NCBI GenBank assembly: GCA_027704905.1
Contig: CM051004.1
Coordinates: forward strand, 11,817,603 to 11,881,602
Length of the DNA: 64,000 nucleotides
From: Muraenolepis orangiensis
Lineage: Eukaryota; Chordata; Actinopteri; Gadiformes; Muraenolepididae
Reading direction: 5' to 3'
Part shown: one piece after another, positions 13,176-60,899 of the stretch
Position numbering within the stretch: position 1 is the first letter of the stretch
Layout: each line of letters begins with the position of its first letter
Notes under the pieces: generated by a model
Seen by the model: only the letters and a program-made list of their open reading frames with translations
Database searches by the model: none
What the model was told of the DNA's origin: nothing
Translations under genes and position numbers: made by a program

Positions 13176-13193
13176 AGGAGGAGGCGTCTGAAG
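13029..13193 (+). CDS. psmd1: psmd1 last coding exon with Rpn13-binding tail
   Basis: Acceptor CCCCAG ends at 13028. The coding part runs to the stop TAG at 13173-13175 and encodes LHTGGIIIMKDTSED and the acidic tail ending EPFEYVDE. Eighteen further bases precede a GTACGG donor at 13194, so the exon probably continues into a spliced 3'UTR. The stop lies 18 nt before that junction, too close to trigger decay under the usual 50-nt rule. Confidence 0.93.
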
Positions 13194-14648
13194 GTACGGC
13201 CGCTCGGAAACCCAGCAGCTCTGCTCTCCATGCTCTCCATGCTGATTCTTCATGTGTGATCTACTGATGCTCCAGTAGTCCTATCCCTCCTCCTGAAAAT
13301 ACGGATGACCGCAGCATAGTTATTTGCCATGTGCAACAAGTACAATGGAATTCTAACTATCCCATTCACCATATGAATATGCATATATAACGCAGATTAA
13401 TGTTTTCAACAATACTATACTATGCTGTACTATACTATGCAATGCTATACAATACTATACAAAACACTATAAACTACCTACTATATACTATAGACAGCAC
13501 TATACTATAACATACTTTACACAATGAAAAGAACAATCAAGTGTGATGGATGATTCAGTATTCAATAGTGGAAGAATAGATTGTTGTCGAGTGTCGTCAC
13601 CAAGCTAAACTCGCTTGCGGGGGGGGGGGGTTGCTGCTGTCATTCATACATATGGGCTGCAGTCCGGCCCTCCCCCAGTGGGACCTAAAACCCGGTCTGA
13701 TCCGTCACCCGCCGGGGAATGTAAACGGAATCGCTACCCACTGCACTCAGCGCTGTACGTACGTATGTACACATGGCATGCGCCGCCCGCCCGCTAACCT
13801 CCCGTGTGGCTCCTCACCACCAGATGGATGAGGTGTCCACTTCCAAAGTTGGGTCCTGCTTATACACCATACGTCTTGCCTTTATTAGTCTCAAAAATCT
13901 GCACGGCAACTTAAACAATTGAGAGGCTTGTTGCAAACAAACATGGTGGCGGTCATTCTGTATCTGTGCAGAGGACCGAGAGCTGGAGTGGAACGAGAGC
14001 TACAGTGACATCCCCCAGTGTGTAGCTAGTAGTGGGGTCTTTACACCGGGTAAGACCCGGTGTCCTCCAGATTCAGTTCAAAGTATCTATATGCAACATA
14101 TGGGGTGAACATTTTACCTACAGACCTGAGGAGGTTGTATCCAAACTGTCTCGATAAAATGCAATCGACAGATTGCGACTGCATCTGCCGTCCACATGCG
14201 TCTCCATGCTTATTCCCATCCCATTTGACTTCCTCCAATGCAATATATCGGCACAGAAAAAGAGCAATATGTATGTAGAAATCAATGTAATAAAATATAC
14301 ATTGTTATATGCTATACACCCTTGTTCAGCAGCCTGATGGCCTGACTGTGGAAGCTGTCTCTAAGTCTATTTGTACGGCACTTGATACTGCGGCATCGCC
14401 TGCTACTCTACTATGAGAGAGACTGTATGCAGAGACATCGGCAATGTTTCTGCAGTGCCTCCTCTACTCCACAACAGTGTGGTGTTTGTCCCCCCCCCTC
14501 ATCTCTGCTGCTAACAAGTGAGCTGGTTCTGGACTTGAATAATAATGGGTCCCTCCGTTCTTTTAGCGTTTTGTTAACCGTACCTCATCCATGCTGTTAT
14601 TTTGAAGGGGGAAAAACTTTTTTTTTTTGTCTCTCTGCTCCTCCTCAG
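13194..14648 (+). other. psmd1: psmd1 3'UTR intron
   Basis: Begins GTACGG and ends CTCAG. It contains an ACTATA-rich low-complexity stretch (13415-13510) and, at about 14325-14430, a fragment (CAGCAGCCTGATGGCC...) that I know as a widespread fish interspersed repeat. Confidence 0.6.
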
Positions 14649-14845
14649 GTGGTGTCCCCCCCGTGGTTCAGATGAATGGAGAACCCAGCATGTGTCTCTC
14701 CCGCCCCCCCCCCCATATCTCCTGCTCTTTTACACGTTACATCTTTGTCCTGTTCTGCTTAGTCAGCCAGGGAACATTTTACATTCTGTTGCGCAAAATG
14801 GTTTAATTTTCTGTCACTGCAATAAAAAGTGTTTATTGGAGACTG
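14649..14845 (+). other. psmd1: psmd1 terminal 3'UTR exon (predicted)
   Basis: A pyrimidine-rich stretch ending CTCCTCAG (to 14648) forms a good acceptor, matching the donor at 13194. About 170 nt later comes AATAAA (14821-14826), followed by a GTGTGT-like downstream element near 14845. Splice signals and poly(A) context support it; no coding is involved. The alternative is read-through of the coding exon to another signal, which I did not see nearby. Confidence 0.65.
14821..14826 (+). terminator. psmd1: psmd1 poly(A) signal AATAAA
   Basis: Canonical hexamer in an AT-rich context with GT-rich sequence 15-25 nt downstream. It is the first well-placed signal after the psmd1 stop. Confidence 0.65.
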
Positions 14846-17643
14846 TGTGTCAACTATCAAGTCACTTCCAGGTGTTTTCATGAACCCAAGAGCACATGGG
14901 CCTCGGGGACCCAGTCAGAGGGGTCCTCCTAGGAGCACATGTGGATACGAGTGAGTGACTCTTTAATGAGACTGGGATTAAACACACATAGCCACTACAC
15001 CATCAATTGACAACTGACCTTTCCTTTGCATCTTCTTCTTCATATCTTTTTAATTAATCAAATAAGAAAATGCAAAAATGAACTAAGTTTGTGGGCAGTT
15101 CTATTTTTTCCATCTAAAAAATAGGACGATTTTCTGTCCACAAAGTCCTATGGTGCTCGGAGTGGTGAGGCTGCTGGGCCATTTGGTTACGTCTCCTCAC
15201 ATTGAATCAACGATTATGTAGACTATACGTAGTTCACAGTCCTCGGTTCGCCCGGTGCGTAGTCACGGAGGAATGTACAACTAGATATTTCCCTGCAAAC
15301 TTCGTCCACATTCTTCCCCCTTTCTTCACGGTGGAGCAGATTGGCAGGGGAGGACGTGATGAAGACATGGGTACGCTGAAGAGTGCGGTGGTTTCAGCCC
15401 ATCGGTCATCGTTGCCTCTCTCACCATCTGGAGATCACGTCCAGTGGATGGATCCCTCAAGTTGGCTCCACGGTTTGCCCTAACCCCTCTCTAAATAGGA
15501 GTGTGGGACTGGCTCTGTTATGGTTAATGTGTGCCAGTGTCAACGCTACAGATGCCATGCAATGTTATTATTTCTGGTTCCATTATTTGAGATAACGACT
15601 CACAATTATTGTGAAAGCATGAACAATTAGGGCAGGTCAATAAGCCTCGGCTACTTGGCCCCTGACCGGTAGCGGCTACGTGTGACGGATGACCACGTTA
15701 AAATTGACTTTGACCAGGGATTGGCTAATGCATCACAAATTGCATTATGTTGATCGATTGATCAACATGTGTGCAATGCACGCCAATCGGAGGGACCGGG
15801 AAACCTTCACAGATTACACAGATATTCAAGAGAGTTGACATCATTCATGCTTTCACAAATATTGTATCTCGCGATCACGTCGAGGTCAGCAAGTTGTGAT
15901 CTCCAGATGACGGAACACAACATAATAATAATAATGTCACGGGTCTCTACGGCCTAGAAACCTGCCTTATGTCGCAACACTTCCCCACCCGTGCAACAGG
16001 TGTCTGCCTACTGCCTACCACCCACACAAACGCGGAGAACCCATTTGGCATGGGGATATGCCCCACCCAGACACACACCCACACACCTTTTCTAAATGTG
16101 AATACGCCCTACTTTCCGACCGAAGTGCGACCTTCTCGTCCATCCTGCTGATGCCCGTCGTCGGGAACACTGTGTACGTTGTGACTCCGTCAAGGCCTTG
16201 TTTTTACAGCCTGGTCGGCGGAAGCCTGGACATGCAGTGCCGCTGTTGACCTTCTGCTAATTATGTCATTCCTGATGAATTCTTAATTTAACATGGCTTG
16301 TTATTCTGGAGTTAATTAAGCCAATTTGCATTGTTAAGCGACAAGTACAAGCAAAGCATGGCTCACGTTGTTTGTCTTGGACCTGTCACGTCTATACCAA
16401 GCACTTGAAGTGCAGATGTCAAACGTGTGTATTTATATCTATTTACATTATGCTCGTTGGGTCTAGAGTTGACTGGGAACGCTTTTATGTAACTTGTTGG
16501 ATGTCGTTGCGGGAGTAGAACCGGTGACCCCGGCGTTGCTCTGTTCAACTTCAGATTTTTGGGAAATTGCTAACCAAATTGTCAGCCCCCCATCACCCTA
16601 ATCGCTGGATCTACATATCCATACAAGGAAACCCAAAAAAGATCCCTCTTGTTTGTCCAGTGAGGCAGACCGAGGTAGTTCCACACCAGCGGTCGACTGG
16701 ATCCCTCAGCGTCTGTCGGTTTATCAGGGGAAGAAGTGGAAGGTTGGGGTGGTGTTGACGGTGTGTGGGACGGCCGACGGAGAGCGGTTCCGTGTGTTCC
16801 TCTGCCCGTGTGGTCGCCGTCTGTGGAACTAACTGAGTGAGTTACCGCCGATGACAGAACCGCGGTTCAGCAGCTTTGAGCAGCAAACCGACCAGAGCCT
16901 CCAGGCTGATGTTGACCAGGGCAGGCCTCTCTCCGACCGTCTGCCCGACACTGTTGTTTTATTTCCTTTCGTTTGAGGGTTATGGGCCATCGAGTGACGG
17001 GTTTGCAGGGTCGTGATGGAGCTCTGGTCGGGCCTGCCTGTTCTTCCTTCCCTTGACTGGAGTTCACATGACACACAGAGACAGGAGGCCTTGTTGCCTA
17101 ACGGCTCTCGTGGTCCAAAAGATAAAGGACCTCCCAAGTGGGACGCTGTTTATTTTTTATTCCAAAGCAAAACAAAGGCTTCCGTAAGGCAGATTACAAA
17201 CACCTTCCTCCTTTAACCATCCGATGAGTAAGGTTTTCACGGATGGAAAGCACAAAAAGACGATAATGTTTACACAAGGAGGTGAGCAGCTCTTAAGACA
17301 TAGCATACATTCCAGCACTGCTTAGATGGTTGGCCAGACATCTGCAGCACGCTAAAACAGTCTGGTCCATACTCTTGTTTTGGATACGGATGCCAAGGTA
17401 TGTGAATGTATGAGGTGAGTGTTGTTCATTTTGAAACCACGCTTGGGAAAAATGTTTCATCGAGGATGTCCTCACGCACTTACTAAACACAGAAATGTCT
17501 GTTGCTTTTTGGTACGATGGTTTATTGTTTTTCTAACGTTTGGTCAGATAGGATAGATAATTCAACCAAAAAAATACAAAAGGAAAACACAAATGTACAT
17601 TTTTACATAATTGCATGATAGATGAATCTTGTCGATTGAGTTG

Positions 17644-17925
17644 CCCAGAGAGGGTTATTTGGTTATTATTTATTTCATAAATAGTGTTATTATATATTTC
17701 CCGACTTTATTTTTTCTGTGAAGAACCCAGAGAGGGTTATTTGGTTATTATTTATTTCACAAATAGTGTTATTTATTTCCTGACTTTTTTCTGTGAAGAA
17801 CCCAGAGAGGGTTATTGGTATATTTATTTCATAAATAGTGTTATTTATTTCATTAATAGTGTTATTATTTATTTCCTGACTTTTTTTTCTGTGAAGATCC
17901 CGGAAAGGGTTATTAATATTTGGTT
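17644..17925. repeat. tandem repeat, about 3.5 units of 75-98 bp
   Basis: The units start CCCAGAGAGGGTTAT at 17644, 17726 and 17801, with a diverged one at 17899. They share TTATTTATTTCATAAATAG and CTGTGAAGAACC. They sit inside a remnant whose right end, TTTGGGGACCCCTGCTG (18059-18075), has an hAT-like terminus. Confidence 0.75.
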
Positions 17926-19605
17926 ATGTGTGGCTTTCTGGAAAACAATAAATGTTTACGTTTAGGCACCCCTGCGATCGTCACACTTTTTCTCTTACAA
18001 ACTGACCCCGGCCCCCATCAGAGAAGGGAAAAGTTATGTGGCCCTCACAGGAAAAAGTTTGGGGACCCCTGCTGTAGAGGAACATATCTCGGATACGTTT
18101 TGTTTTGGGGAAACACGTGTGATTAAGAATCACCGTTCGCCGGTTGGGGAAACGGTCTGACAGTCTGTGATGGGAAGTGGCTGCTCACCGCTTAGGGAGC
18201 TTTCCACGTTCGCCGTGCCGGGATTAGCTCTGATTGCAGTCCTCCCCTGAAACATAAGCAGCAGCAGAAGCAGTTTTCTCTTTGTTTTACTTTCAGCGGC
18301 GCTGGGGGTAGTGGAGCCTTCAGGAGGGCTGAGCAACTAGGATGTCTTTCTCTGATTTGTACAGTCATGGGCCCAGCGTGTTTATGCCGCCCCGGCCCCG
18401 CGCTGCAGTCAACAGTCCTCCGTGTGTTGCTGACTGATGGCTGACATTACACCACGCTAGCGGTTCACAAACAGTCACAAACAGGCCTGTGAGGACCAGA
18501 GAGAACTTTCAACTGATGCGGGCCTGCAGTGTGTGCTGGAGCTGCTGCAGAACTAACTCCTATCTCTCTCTCTGCAAATCAATAGCATTTAGCCCTGTGC
18601 ATGCAGAATGAGCATGTGGAGATTTAGAACCGTTTCTGTTTCTCTGATGAAGGATCATCTCCTTGAAGCCCCCCTTGTGCTCTGTCAGAGTGGCCGGGCA
18701 AGTGAGGAGGAGGAGGAGGAGGAGGAGGAGGAGGAGGAGGAAGATGAGTAGAAGTGTGACTGAGGTCTTTCCCCTGAGCAGCTCTATGGTTCAGAGTGCG
18801 TCTGCGTGGGGGAAAGGGACAGGGCAGAACTTAATCAGACCTCTGAGTCGGTAAAACATAAATATCCCCTTTCTTGTCCAACGGGCTCTTGGGTACAATA
18901 ATTCAGTGGGACTGTTCGCTTGCTGGCCATGTACAGTAACATACTCGTACAGAACAAACGGCAAAAAAATCCACTGTGTCCCGTGAGCCCAACAGCAGCT
19001 AGAGCGCAGACCTGGGTCTGCCTTGAGGGAGGAAAGGCTTCCTCGGAGGCCGTGCCTCCCGGAGAACCTCGCTCCTAAAAATAAGGAAACATTCTCTTCA
19101 TAAAGACGGACAGCTTTTAGCCCGGCCTATTCTAGGAAAGCCGTGACATAAAATACCAGAAATGGAATGAAGATCAACAGTGTGTGTGTGTGTGTGGGGG
19201 GGGGGGGGGGTAGAGAGAGAGAGAGAGAGAGAGAGAGACGACAACACCATCCCACCAGTGAGTATAGCAGAAGAGGTGTGGGGGATTGTGGGTAAGAAAG
19301 AATGCTGACTAAGACCGCCTATTCACTGCCTCTTCATTCATCACGTGTGCATTTAGAGAACAGACAAACTGTTTGGATTCCACACACAAACACACAGCGG
19401 CCGTTCCAGAAGATGAAACCCTAGCTAGCCCTTACCGCCACCAGCCGCCGCAAGTGTTAATGTGGGCGATCTGTGTGTGGATCCATGGGGTAGACATGTA
19501 GCTCTTCTCTTCTTCCTCCATTTGAAGTGTCTCAACGTTCCCAGCAGGTTCAAAGCACTGTCATTAGCTGATCTTATCCGGGAAGCAGACACATATACTG
19601 TAGCC

Positions 19606-19705
19606 TTCTTGGATTACATTACATTAGTCATTGAGCAGATGCTTTTATCCAACGTGACTTACAATTGTGCGTTCAACAAAAGTGAGCACCAGAAGTCATA
19701 AGTGC
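19606..19705. repeat. fish SINE/LINE tail-like repeat
   Basis: Contains GATTACATTACATTAGTC and GATGCTTTTATCCAACGTG, the widely shared 3' tail of many fish SINEs and L2-like LINEs. A reverse-oriented relative lies at 52685-52745. Confidence 0.55.
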
Positions 19706-19822
19706 ATTCCATTCCTAACAAGTCTCCAAGAGCGGAACCAGTGCTCATGTAAAAAAGTACAATAAGTTGGCAACCAATTGAGCAATATAGCTAACAAGTA
19801 AACAATTAAGTAACCACTAGAG

Positions 19823-20348
19823 CAGGGGTGTCCAAACTACAGCCCGCGGGCCAACTGAGGCTCGTGGCCCATTTTTAAGTGGGGAATAAATCAATAAATA
19901 GTGGAAAATGGCCCGTTTGCATGTATGACAGTGATGTGATTCGTGACGTGTTAATAAGCCCAATTACTTACATTTAATACACATAACAGTTGGTAGCCCA
20001 TTTGATGTGTTAATAAGCCCAATGGCCCCAAAGTGTTTACAAAGGCCACATAACATGCTTATCCTGTTATCCAGTCTACTTACCCCTCCCTGTAAACAGG
20101 GCTGTGATTAGGGAGCACCATCCCGAGTTAGAAGCAACATTGGGAACGTCTGTTTTGAGAAGGAGCTGCTAGTTGACTACATAAGGATACATTATTGAAC
20201 TCATGGACCACCTGCAGTACCTTCACAGGCCACCACTGCTAACTGTAGAACCGGGTACAACACTGCTGCTTAAATACTGTTTGTGGCCCGTGACTCCTTA
20301 TATTGTTTCTGTACGTGGCCCCCAATGAAAACTGTTTGGACAACCCTG
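19823..20348. mobile_element. non-autonomous hAT element, 526 bp, with 8-bp target duplication
   Basis: Ends CAGGGGTGTCCAAAC and GTTTGGACAACCCTG are inverted with one mismatch. Flanking CACTAGAG is duplicated at 19815-19822 and 20349-20356. The interior is rich in GGCCC words. No transposase. Confidence 0.9.
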
Positions 20349-20883
20349 CACTAGAGCTAGAAAGACGCAAGCGCTAAGAGGAAGGGTCAGGGTAGTGCTT
20401 CCTTGGATGACTTCAAGAGCTTATGTCAAACGTATTCAAATATTTATGCTAATAGAACAACTAAAACAAATACACAGAATAAAAAAAGGCTGATCGTAAT
20501 AATGAGCTAGAGGTTAAGTAGGTTAGGGCCATGTTCTGGTAGCTACCGGTCGGTAGAGAGGGGTGTGTTAGCCGGGGGGAGAGAGAGAGAGAGAGCGGTG
20601 AGAGTCTGCAGCCGCTTGGCAGGCGCGGTGTTCCGTGGCGGCAGCTGGACGCTGCGGTCGGCCGGGCGTTTCTTAATGGACCGCGGTCCTCTCACTGTTT
20701 TATGCACATAGCGTTTTTATGGGGGAAAACCTCTCCAGCTGCGCTCCTCCGCTACTCTACAGGGGAGCGGAACACAGACTTCCTGGAACAAGCCCGGTGG
20801 CCGGTGGCCCGTGAGCCAGGCAGCGCCGCTTGACACGTTGCCGCGCTGGAGTTTGAACGCCGTGTCTGTGTGTCGTCCCCTAG

Positions 20884-22165
20884 TAGTGGTGTGTCGTTCG
20901 TGAACGAACGGGTCTTAACGAACGGGTATTTTCAGTGAACGAGAACCAGTCGTTAATTCCCATATTTCATCTCGTTCGTTCGTTCACTTCGTTTTATTTT
21001 TTATAGTGCCTCGCGGGCAGGATCGCTCCGCCGCGGAGTGATTTGACTATGAGTGGACTCGGAGCACTAGGGATGGCTGTAGCCCAAAGAGTAACATTAG
21101 GCTTTCTTATTGGTCGAGCTAGGCATCGGAGTCATCGAGGAGGCGGGATAACTGTTCTGAATCCACCACTCTCGTTCGTCATCCCTTTAGGTGAACCAAT
21201 CAACGAGACTCGTTCACTGAACGACCGACAAGAGACTCGTTCATTAATCGAGTCTGCAAATCGAGTCTCCAGTGAACGGGTCTTTTTTATAATTTATATT
21301 TTAAATATGATATAATATATATTAGATTCGATGCAAATGTATTGTCATTGCACAGCACAAGTAAAGTACAGCGAAAATAAGCTGGCATCTAACCAGAGTG
21401 CAAATGTTACAGTAAAGTACATGGTAATATATAATGTACAGTGGTTAAATAGTATTCAACCGGTAGTGACCAGTATTATGCAGTTGAAGATTATATATAT
21501 ATACGGTAAGTAAAGTCAAAATAAAAATGTACATGGCTATCATACGTATATAGGTATGTAAACAATAAATAATAAAATGTAAACTATAGGTAGAGGTAGG
21601 GAGTTGTGATTACAGTGCAAGGCCATTGAAGACATTGATGGTGGTAGGATAAAGTCAGCGAGTTCAGAGTTTGTAAGGTTGGGCACTGGCAGCAGAGCGG
21701 GGGGGCTGTCATCGTGGCTCAGAGAGATGACAGCTGATTAGATCAGATCGGATAACGGAGTTCTGAACACGACATTGGCTGGAAAGTAAATGTGTGACCA
21801 TATAGATCTACAACGAACGAACAAGAGTATTGCCCGTTATGATTCTGAGACGGGTTGTAAAACAAGTCGTTCACGGCATAAACTGCACGTGAACGACGCA
21901 GTGACTACATTTTATACATAGAAACAAAACCTAGAGAAATACATGATTTATTAAAACGTTATTCCCCCACATGCCTGGATTAGGGTTAGAGACATGCCTG
22001 GGTAAAACACATTAGTAAAATAAACTACATAGAAACTACAACCGGAAGTGACAAACCGCAAGTGACACTGAACTAGTTTGCGAACGATCTAAAAGAGCTA
22101 GATCTTTTAGGTGAACTGAACGAAGAGAACTGGCTCCCAGAAAGGAATCATTTTTGCCACCTCTA
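20884..22165. mobile_element. non-autonomous hAT element, 1282 bp, with 8-bp target duplication
   Basis: Ends TAGTGGTG and CACCTCTA (inverted TAGAGGTG) are typical of Ac-type hATs. TCCCCTAG flanks both sides (20876-20883 and 22166-22173). Subterminal regions carry many GTTCGTGAACGAACG-type motifs, likely transposase-binding repeats. Only short open frames, so it depends on an outside transposase. Confidence 0.88.
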
Positions 22166-22173
22166 TCCCCTAG

Positions 22174-23349
22174 TCTCTACTGAGCTCGTTCGAGTGTCGC
22201 TTCAGGGCCCAGTAGTAGTTATACCCAAAAGACGACGCTTTGCTTTTATACGTGTATACAAATATTTCCAAGAACCTATTTTTTGTATACAAATATATAA
22301 ACATGGGAATGTTTTCTGCTGACATACACTTTTTGTTGTGAAGTGTTGCACACTTGACTTCAAGCACACTTGAGGTGTTAAGTGCTCACTTGAGGTGTAA
22401 AGTACACACTTTGTGTTAAAACATGAGGGTTAATCATTTTATATTGCCTTAAATTTATACGAAAATGTGTTTCTCAAAATATTTTTTTTATTTTGATTTA
22501 GCACTACATAAAAGGTGCTAAATGCTAATCCATTTGATAATAATAATTATTCATTAATAATATTTATAATCGATATATAATAGCCCAATTGTATTTATAA
22601 AATGATATACCATAGTTTAGGCTCGTCCAATAAATTAAATACCATCGCCAATAATTTTGGAGTAACAAACCTAAAAAAAGGACTGCAAGTATATAATCCA
22701 AAGAGTGTGTGTGTGTGTGTGCAAAACTCTTTTCTCCAAAGGCCTAGTTGACAAGTCTTCAGCCGATGTAAACATGTGTTGTTTGACTTGTGACCTCTTG
22801 TCCCAAGTCCAATTAAAAGTGGTGCAGAGTAGCCGTGGGTTTAATCATACAACTCGTGAAACTGATATTTTTAACACCAAGTAGCCCATTTATTAGGCAC
22901 TGTGGGCCATAAAATGGTCAATATTCATTTTGTTTTTGCCAATGAGAGTTTAATTTGACACTACAGTTTTCCAGAATATTTAAACGTTTAGCAGAGGAAA
23001 AACATGGCAACATGGTTGGTGCTGGTGTGTTAATGTTCTGGCTGCAATTAACTGGCAAGATTTTGATTCTGTAATATGGAGACCGGACAAAAAGTAGCTT
23101 TTAGTAGAACCTTACTAAATGAGACCATTCTTTGTGTTCATTTTTTAATTGTCAGCATGGTTTTATATAAAACTAACAGCCGCCAATGAAGCCATTTACA
23201 GTTTTTAAGAGGTTCAACCACACAAACACACACTCACTCCATAATTTGCGGCATATGAATAAAAGTCTAAAGATATTACAGTTGAGATAAACATGTACAT
23301 TGGTATAGACAGACAATACAAAATAAAGTACAAATACTGGGTGATACAG
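22174..23349. other. intergenic region, second part
   Basis: AT-rich sequence with a short (GT)n at 22706-22721. No gene or mobile element recognised. Confidence 0.5.
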
Positions 23350-23375
23350 AGGGTAGCATTTACAAAAGCTTTTTT

Positions 23376-23381
23376 TTTAAT
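23376..23381 (-). terminator. acap2: candidate acap2 poly(A) signal ATTAAA
   Basis: ATTAAA on the - strand at the edge of a poly(A) run, followed by U-rich sequence (tttgtactttattttg). The variant hexamer next to an A run makes it uncertain. Confidence 0.3.
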
Positions 23382-24869
23382 GATTGGAGTACCACTGCTT
23401 TTTGCCTCACGTCTCTGATGTACTCAGAAGAATCTGTACAAAATGTACAACATCCTTATCCCAAGATTTACTGAAACATCGCTTCAGACACACAACAACA
23501 ATAATCACACTTTAGCATTTGAAACAAGCTCAAGCTGACAAAAGCTCTATAAATTAACTACAGAAATATTTAACCTACACAATAAAACGTATTTAAAATA
23601 AATTGCCATGTGGGTTCATCCTAAGACTCTGTTAAGGTGGTCTTGAAAGGCTTTTAAACATTAGCTCGTCATATGTTCTGCGTGTCAACTTCGTCGTGTC
23701 ACATGCACAATAAAAATACTTCTCACAACTACCCCAAAAATATGACAAAAAACCCCCCAACCAAACCCTACTAGATTTAGTGTTTTAGGATCGGAGATTA
23801 TTGTACTGCCACATGACTTTCCGACGGCTTGCCATTTCCCGTACAGGACGTCGACACCCCAGAAATGATTCATTTTTCCATATGCTTCGCAGCATAGTTT
23901 CCAGGCGTCTGCAGGAGGAACCCACCCCAGCAGTACACCCAATACACTGAATGGCCGGTGGAGGGGCGGCATGACCCTCACGACACATCTCACGCATCTC
24001 ATTCCACGACTGAAGTGCACGAGGGCCATGGTCTTCAGACAAACTGATGACTGGAGGCATTTGGTTTGATAAAAGACGCTCCCCGGACCACCGGGAGAGC
24101 CATTAAAAGAGAGAGAGAGGAAAAACATTCAGTGAAACGCTTGGAAAACAAACAAAAGCGTAGTTGAGTATATCAAAAAAATAACGACAAATAAAATGAC
24201 TAAAAGATGGCATTTTAAACAGCACAGCACTATGAATAAAAACATGCTACGACGACTACGTTGTTTCACAAGAGTCTCCCCGCACCAGTTGGTAAACATC
24301 AGTGGTCATGAATGATCAACGCTCCGAATTAATGAATCTCCCCTGTCCACAAACACACCAGGCCCCCATTCATCCTTCAGCATCCGATTACCACACAAAT
24401 GATCCAGCATGTGGTTTTCTGGTGCCGCTCCAACTCTATTACATAGCACAATGATTCAGCAAAAACACGTCAGCGGCCTACGGAGCACATGCATAACGAT
24501 ATTACACACAATCTAGCCTAGAAAAAAATAACTGTGGGAAAGACAGTAACGTTCCATCGGCTGATCACCCGGACGTTAAATGTTCCTCCTGAACTGCGGC
24601 AACGCTGCAGCCTGGAAGGAACCCTGATGTTCAAAAACAGAAGAAGTTGCGTTTTCTCGATGGGGACGGATGAAGTGGATCTCCTGAAAGGCTGTGGACG
24701 GTGCTGTACCATTCATTCACATAGTATAGCAAAACTGAACCAGGAGTTCTGCTCTCCCGAGAGTGCAAGCTTCTGTTGATCTTGGTGACGTGAAAGGCCG
24801 GTACTTCTTAATGTAGCCCGGAAGCTGAAGAAGGAAACAAGGATGGATGGCAGGACGGCAGCACCTGAT

Positions 24870-24910
24870 GAGAATGATGATGATGATGATGATGATGATG
24901 GTGGTGGTGA
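24870..24910. repeat. (GAT)n/(GGT)n microsatellite
   Basis: About nine GAT units grading into GGT, within the predicted acap2 3'UTR. Confidence 0.9.
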
Positions 24911-24960
24911 TAGTTTCCAGTGAGCAACCCTGCTGCCGTTGGACCGGCTAACTCTCCTGG

Positions 24961-59171
<34,211 letters not shown>

Positions 59172-60899
59172 CTGGAAGGACAAATTAAAAACATGCAACA
59201 TAACATCTTAACATATATAGATATTGATCCCATAGGAATAATTCCTAATTGCACAGTCCCACACATTTAGAAAATGAATGTGTGTGAAGTGCATTTACAG
59301 CATGTGCACACTCCGATGGACACCTACACACACAGCACGTAAAACAGGAAGCCAGACTGAGAAGCAGCCATGGCGGGGGGGAACTGCGTCAGACCGGACT
59401 TGTTTCACCTGATTAAGCCCAACAAGAGACAGCTTGGCACTACGGGGGGAGCAGCCTACAGCCCACACACTAGAATACCACGGCATCCAAAGCTGGGATG
59501 GATGACTAAGGAACCGACAGTTCGCCAGAACGGCATAGAAATATGTAAAGAAAAACCCTCCAATAAATGTTATATTCACAGCAGCAGAACCCCATGGGGG
59601 TAGAGCTGGTTGGAAGATGGCAACGAGATGGGCTGAGATGTTTGTTGGCATTATTTTTGAGCATTGGTCACATGTGGCAGACCACAACAGGTCTGGTCAA
59701 CAGCACGAGCACAAGACACAGCAGCAATTTGAACATGTCAACTAGTTGGGCGCCTATGAAGGAGGTCTACGCTTGTCTACTACAGTTGTATACACACAGC
59801 CAGTGCATGTGTGTTGATATGTACATGTGCAACATTAGCTGTGTATTTCATTTGCATATGGATTCACTAGGCATCACCATCAAATTCATAAGGGCTGATG
59901 ATTTCTACTAGCTGTTGCTGTTTGGATGTCCAACTTACATAACATTAGCCTTTTGATGCAGTTTGCCTGTTAATCATGTCTTTCATTGAGAAACAATTAA
60001 ATGGATGTAAGGATGAGTAAGTTAAAGGGTAAAGTAAAGTGTGTAGTAATGATCAGTTTCACTGTCGCTCATGACAAAGGATATCAGAAGCAATGCTAAC
60101 TAAGAGAGCCATCGCCCAATACCACAGGCAATTATGTCATTGCGGTGAGAGATGGACCTGTTTGAACATGTAATAGAATAAGTTGCATACTGTAACTTTA
60201 TAAAGACTCGATTGTCATTGGAACACGCTAACCAGCAGTAAGCTTCTCTAACCAATCTACACAGGATGCCACTCTTGCTTCTACAGTGCCATGGTAAAGG
60301 CCTAGTATATTTAAAAATACTAGCACATTTCCTTTTTACATGTGTATTCAGGAAGAAATGTATATGGTATCAGTCTTTGTATCAGGGGCCCCTTGATAAA
60401 CATATGTAATACTGCTTGTTCAGTACACTTTACATTGGTGCGTCATTAAAATTCAGCTTGTGCTTCATCAGCAAGCAAAAGTGCTGACCTAAACACTAAC
60501 GTGTATGTCTTTGGAACCTTTCCTGGTCAACACTCAGTGAAGCTAGAGAAGGAATACTATGCAGAAAATAAAATGACTGATGAAAGCTTATACTCGACAA
60601 GAGACATGGTAAATTGTAATGCCGAGATGGCAAGTTAAATGGCATAAAAACAAACTGTGAATTAACTATTTAATGATATGAATTGGACATGAATTGGACA
60701 TTGGAATGAACAACTTGGGCAAATCCCTAATGCAAAATAGCATCTTCTGAGATTCTGCAAACTGTTAGAACAATTAGAATATGATTAATAATGACCAAAT
60801 ATCCTTCAGTGCAGCTGTGGCGGAGCATAGGAAACACTCCTTTGTTCAAACATTAAAGGGCTAACGTGCCCTTGAGCAAGGCAACAGCCCTGATTTGGA

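Larger units (their letters stand above)
14850..19814. other. intergenic region, first part
   Basis: No exon of either flanking gene and no convincing new coding sequence. It includes the tandem-repeat/hAT remnant at 17644-18075, a (GGA)n tract at 18704-18740, and a (GT)n/poly-G/(GA)n composite at 19180-19238. Confidence 0.6.
23350..24960 (-). other. acap2: acap2 distal 3'UTR (predicted)
   Basis: This is unique-looking sequence after the distal stop with no coding exon, including a (GAT)n tract at 24870-24900. The first plausible - strand poly(A) signal is ATTAAA at 23376-23381, followed by U/GU-rich sequence. An internal 147-residue open frame (23685-24128) has no recognisable domain. The UTR length is a guess. 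Confidence 0.4.

Noticed and set aside
23685..24128. 147-codon - strand open frame downstream of acap2
   Set aside because: It lies in the predicted 3'UTR, is Cys/Val-rich without a known motif, and overlaps another open frame; no support for translation.
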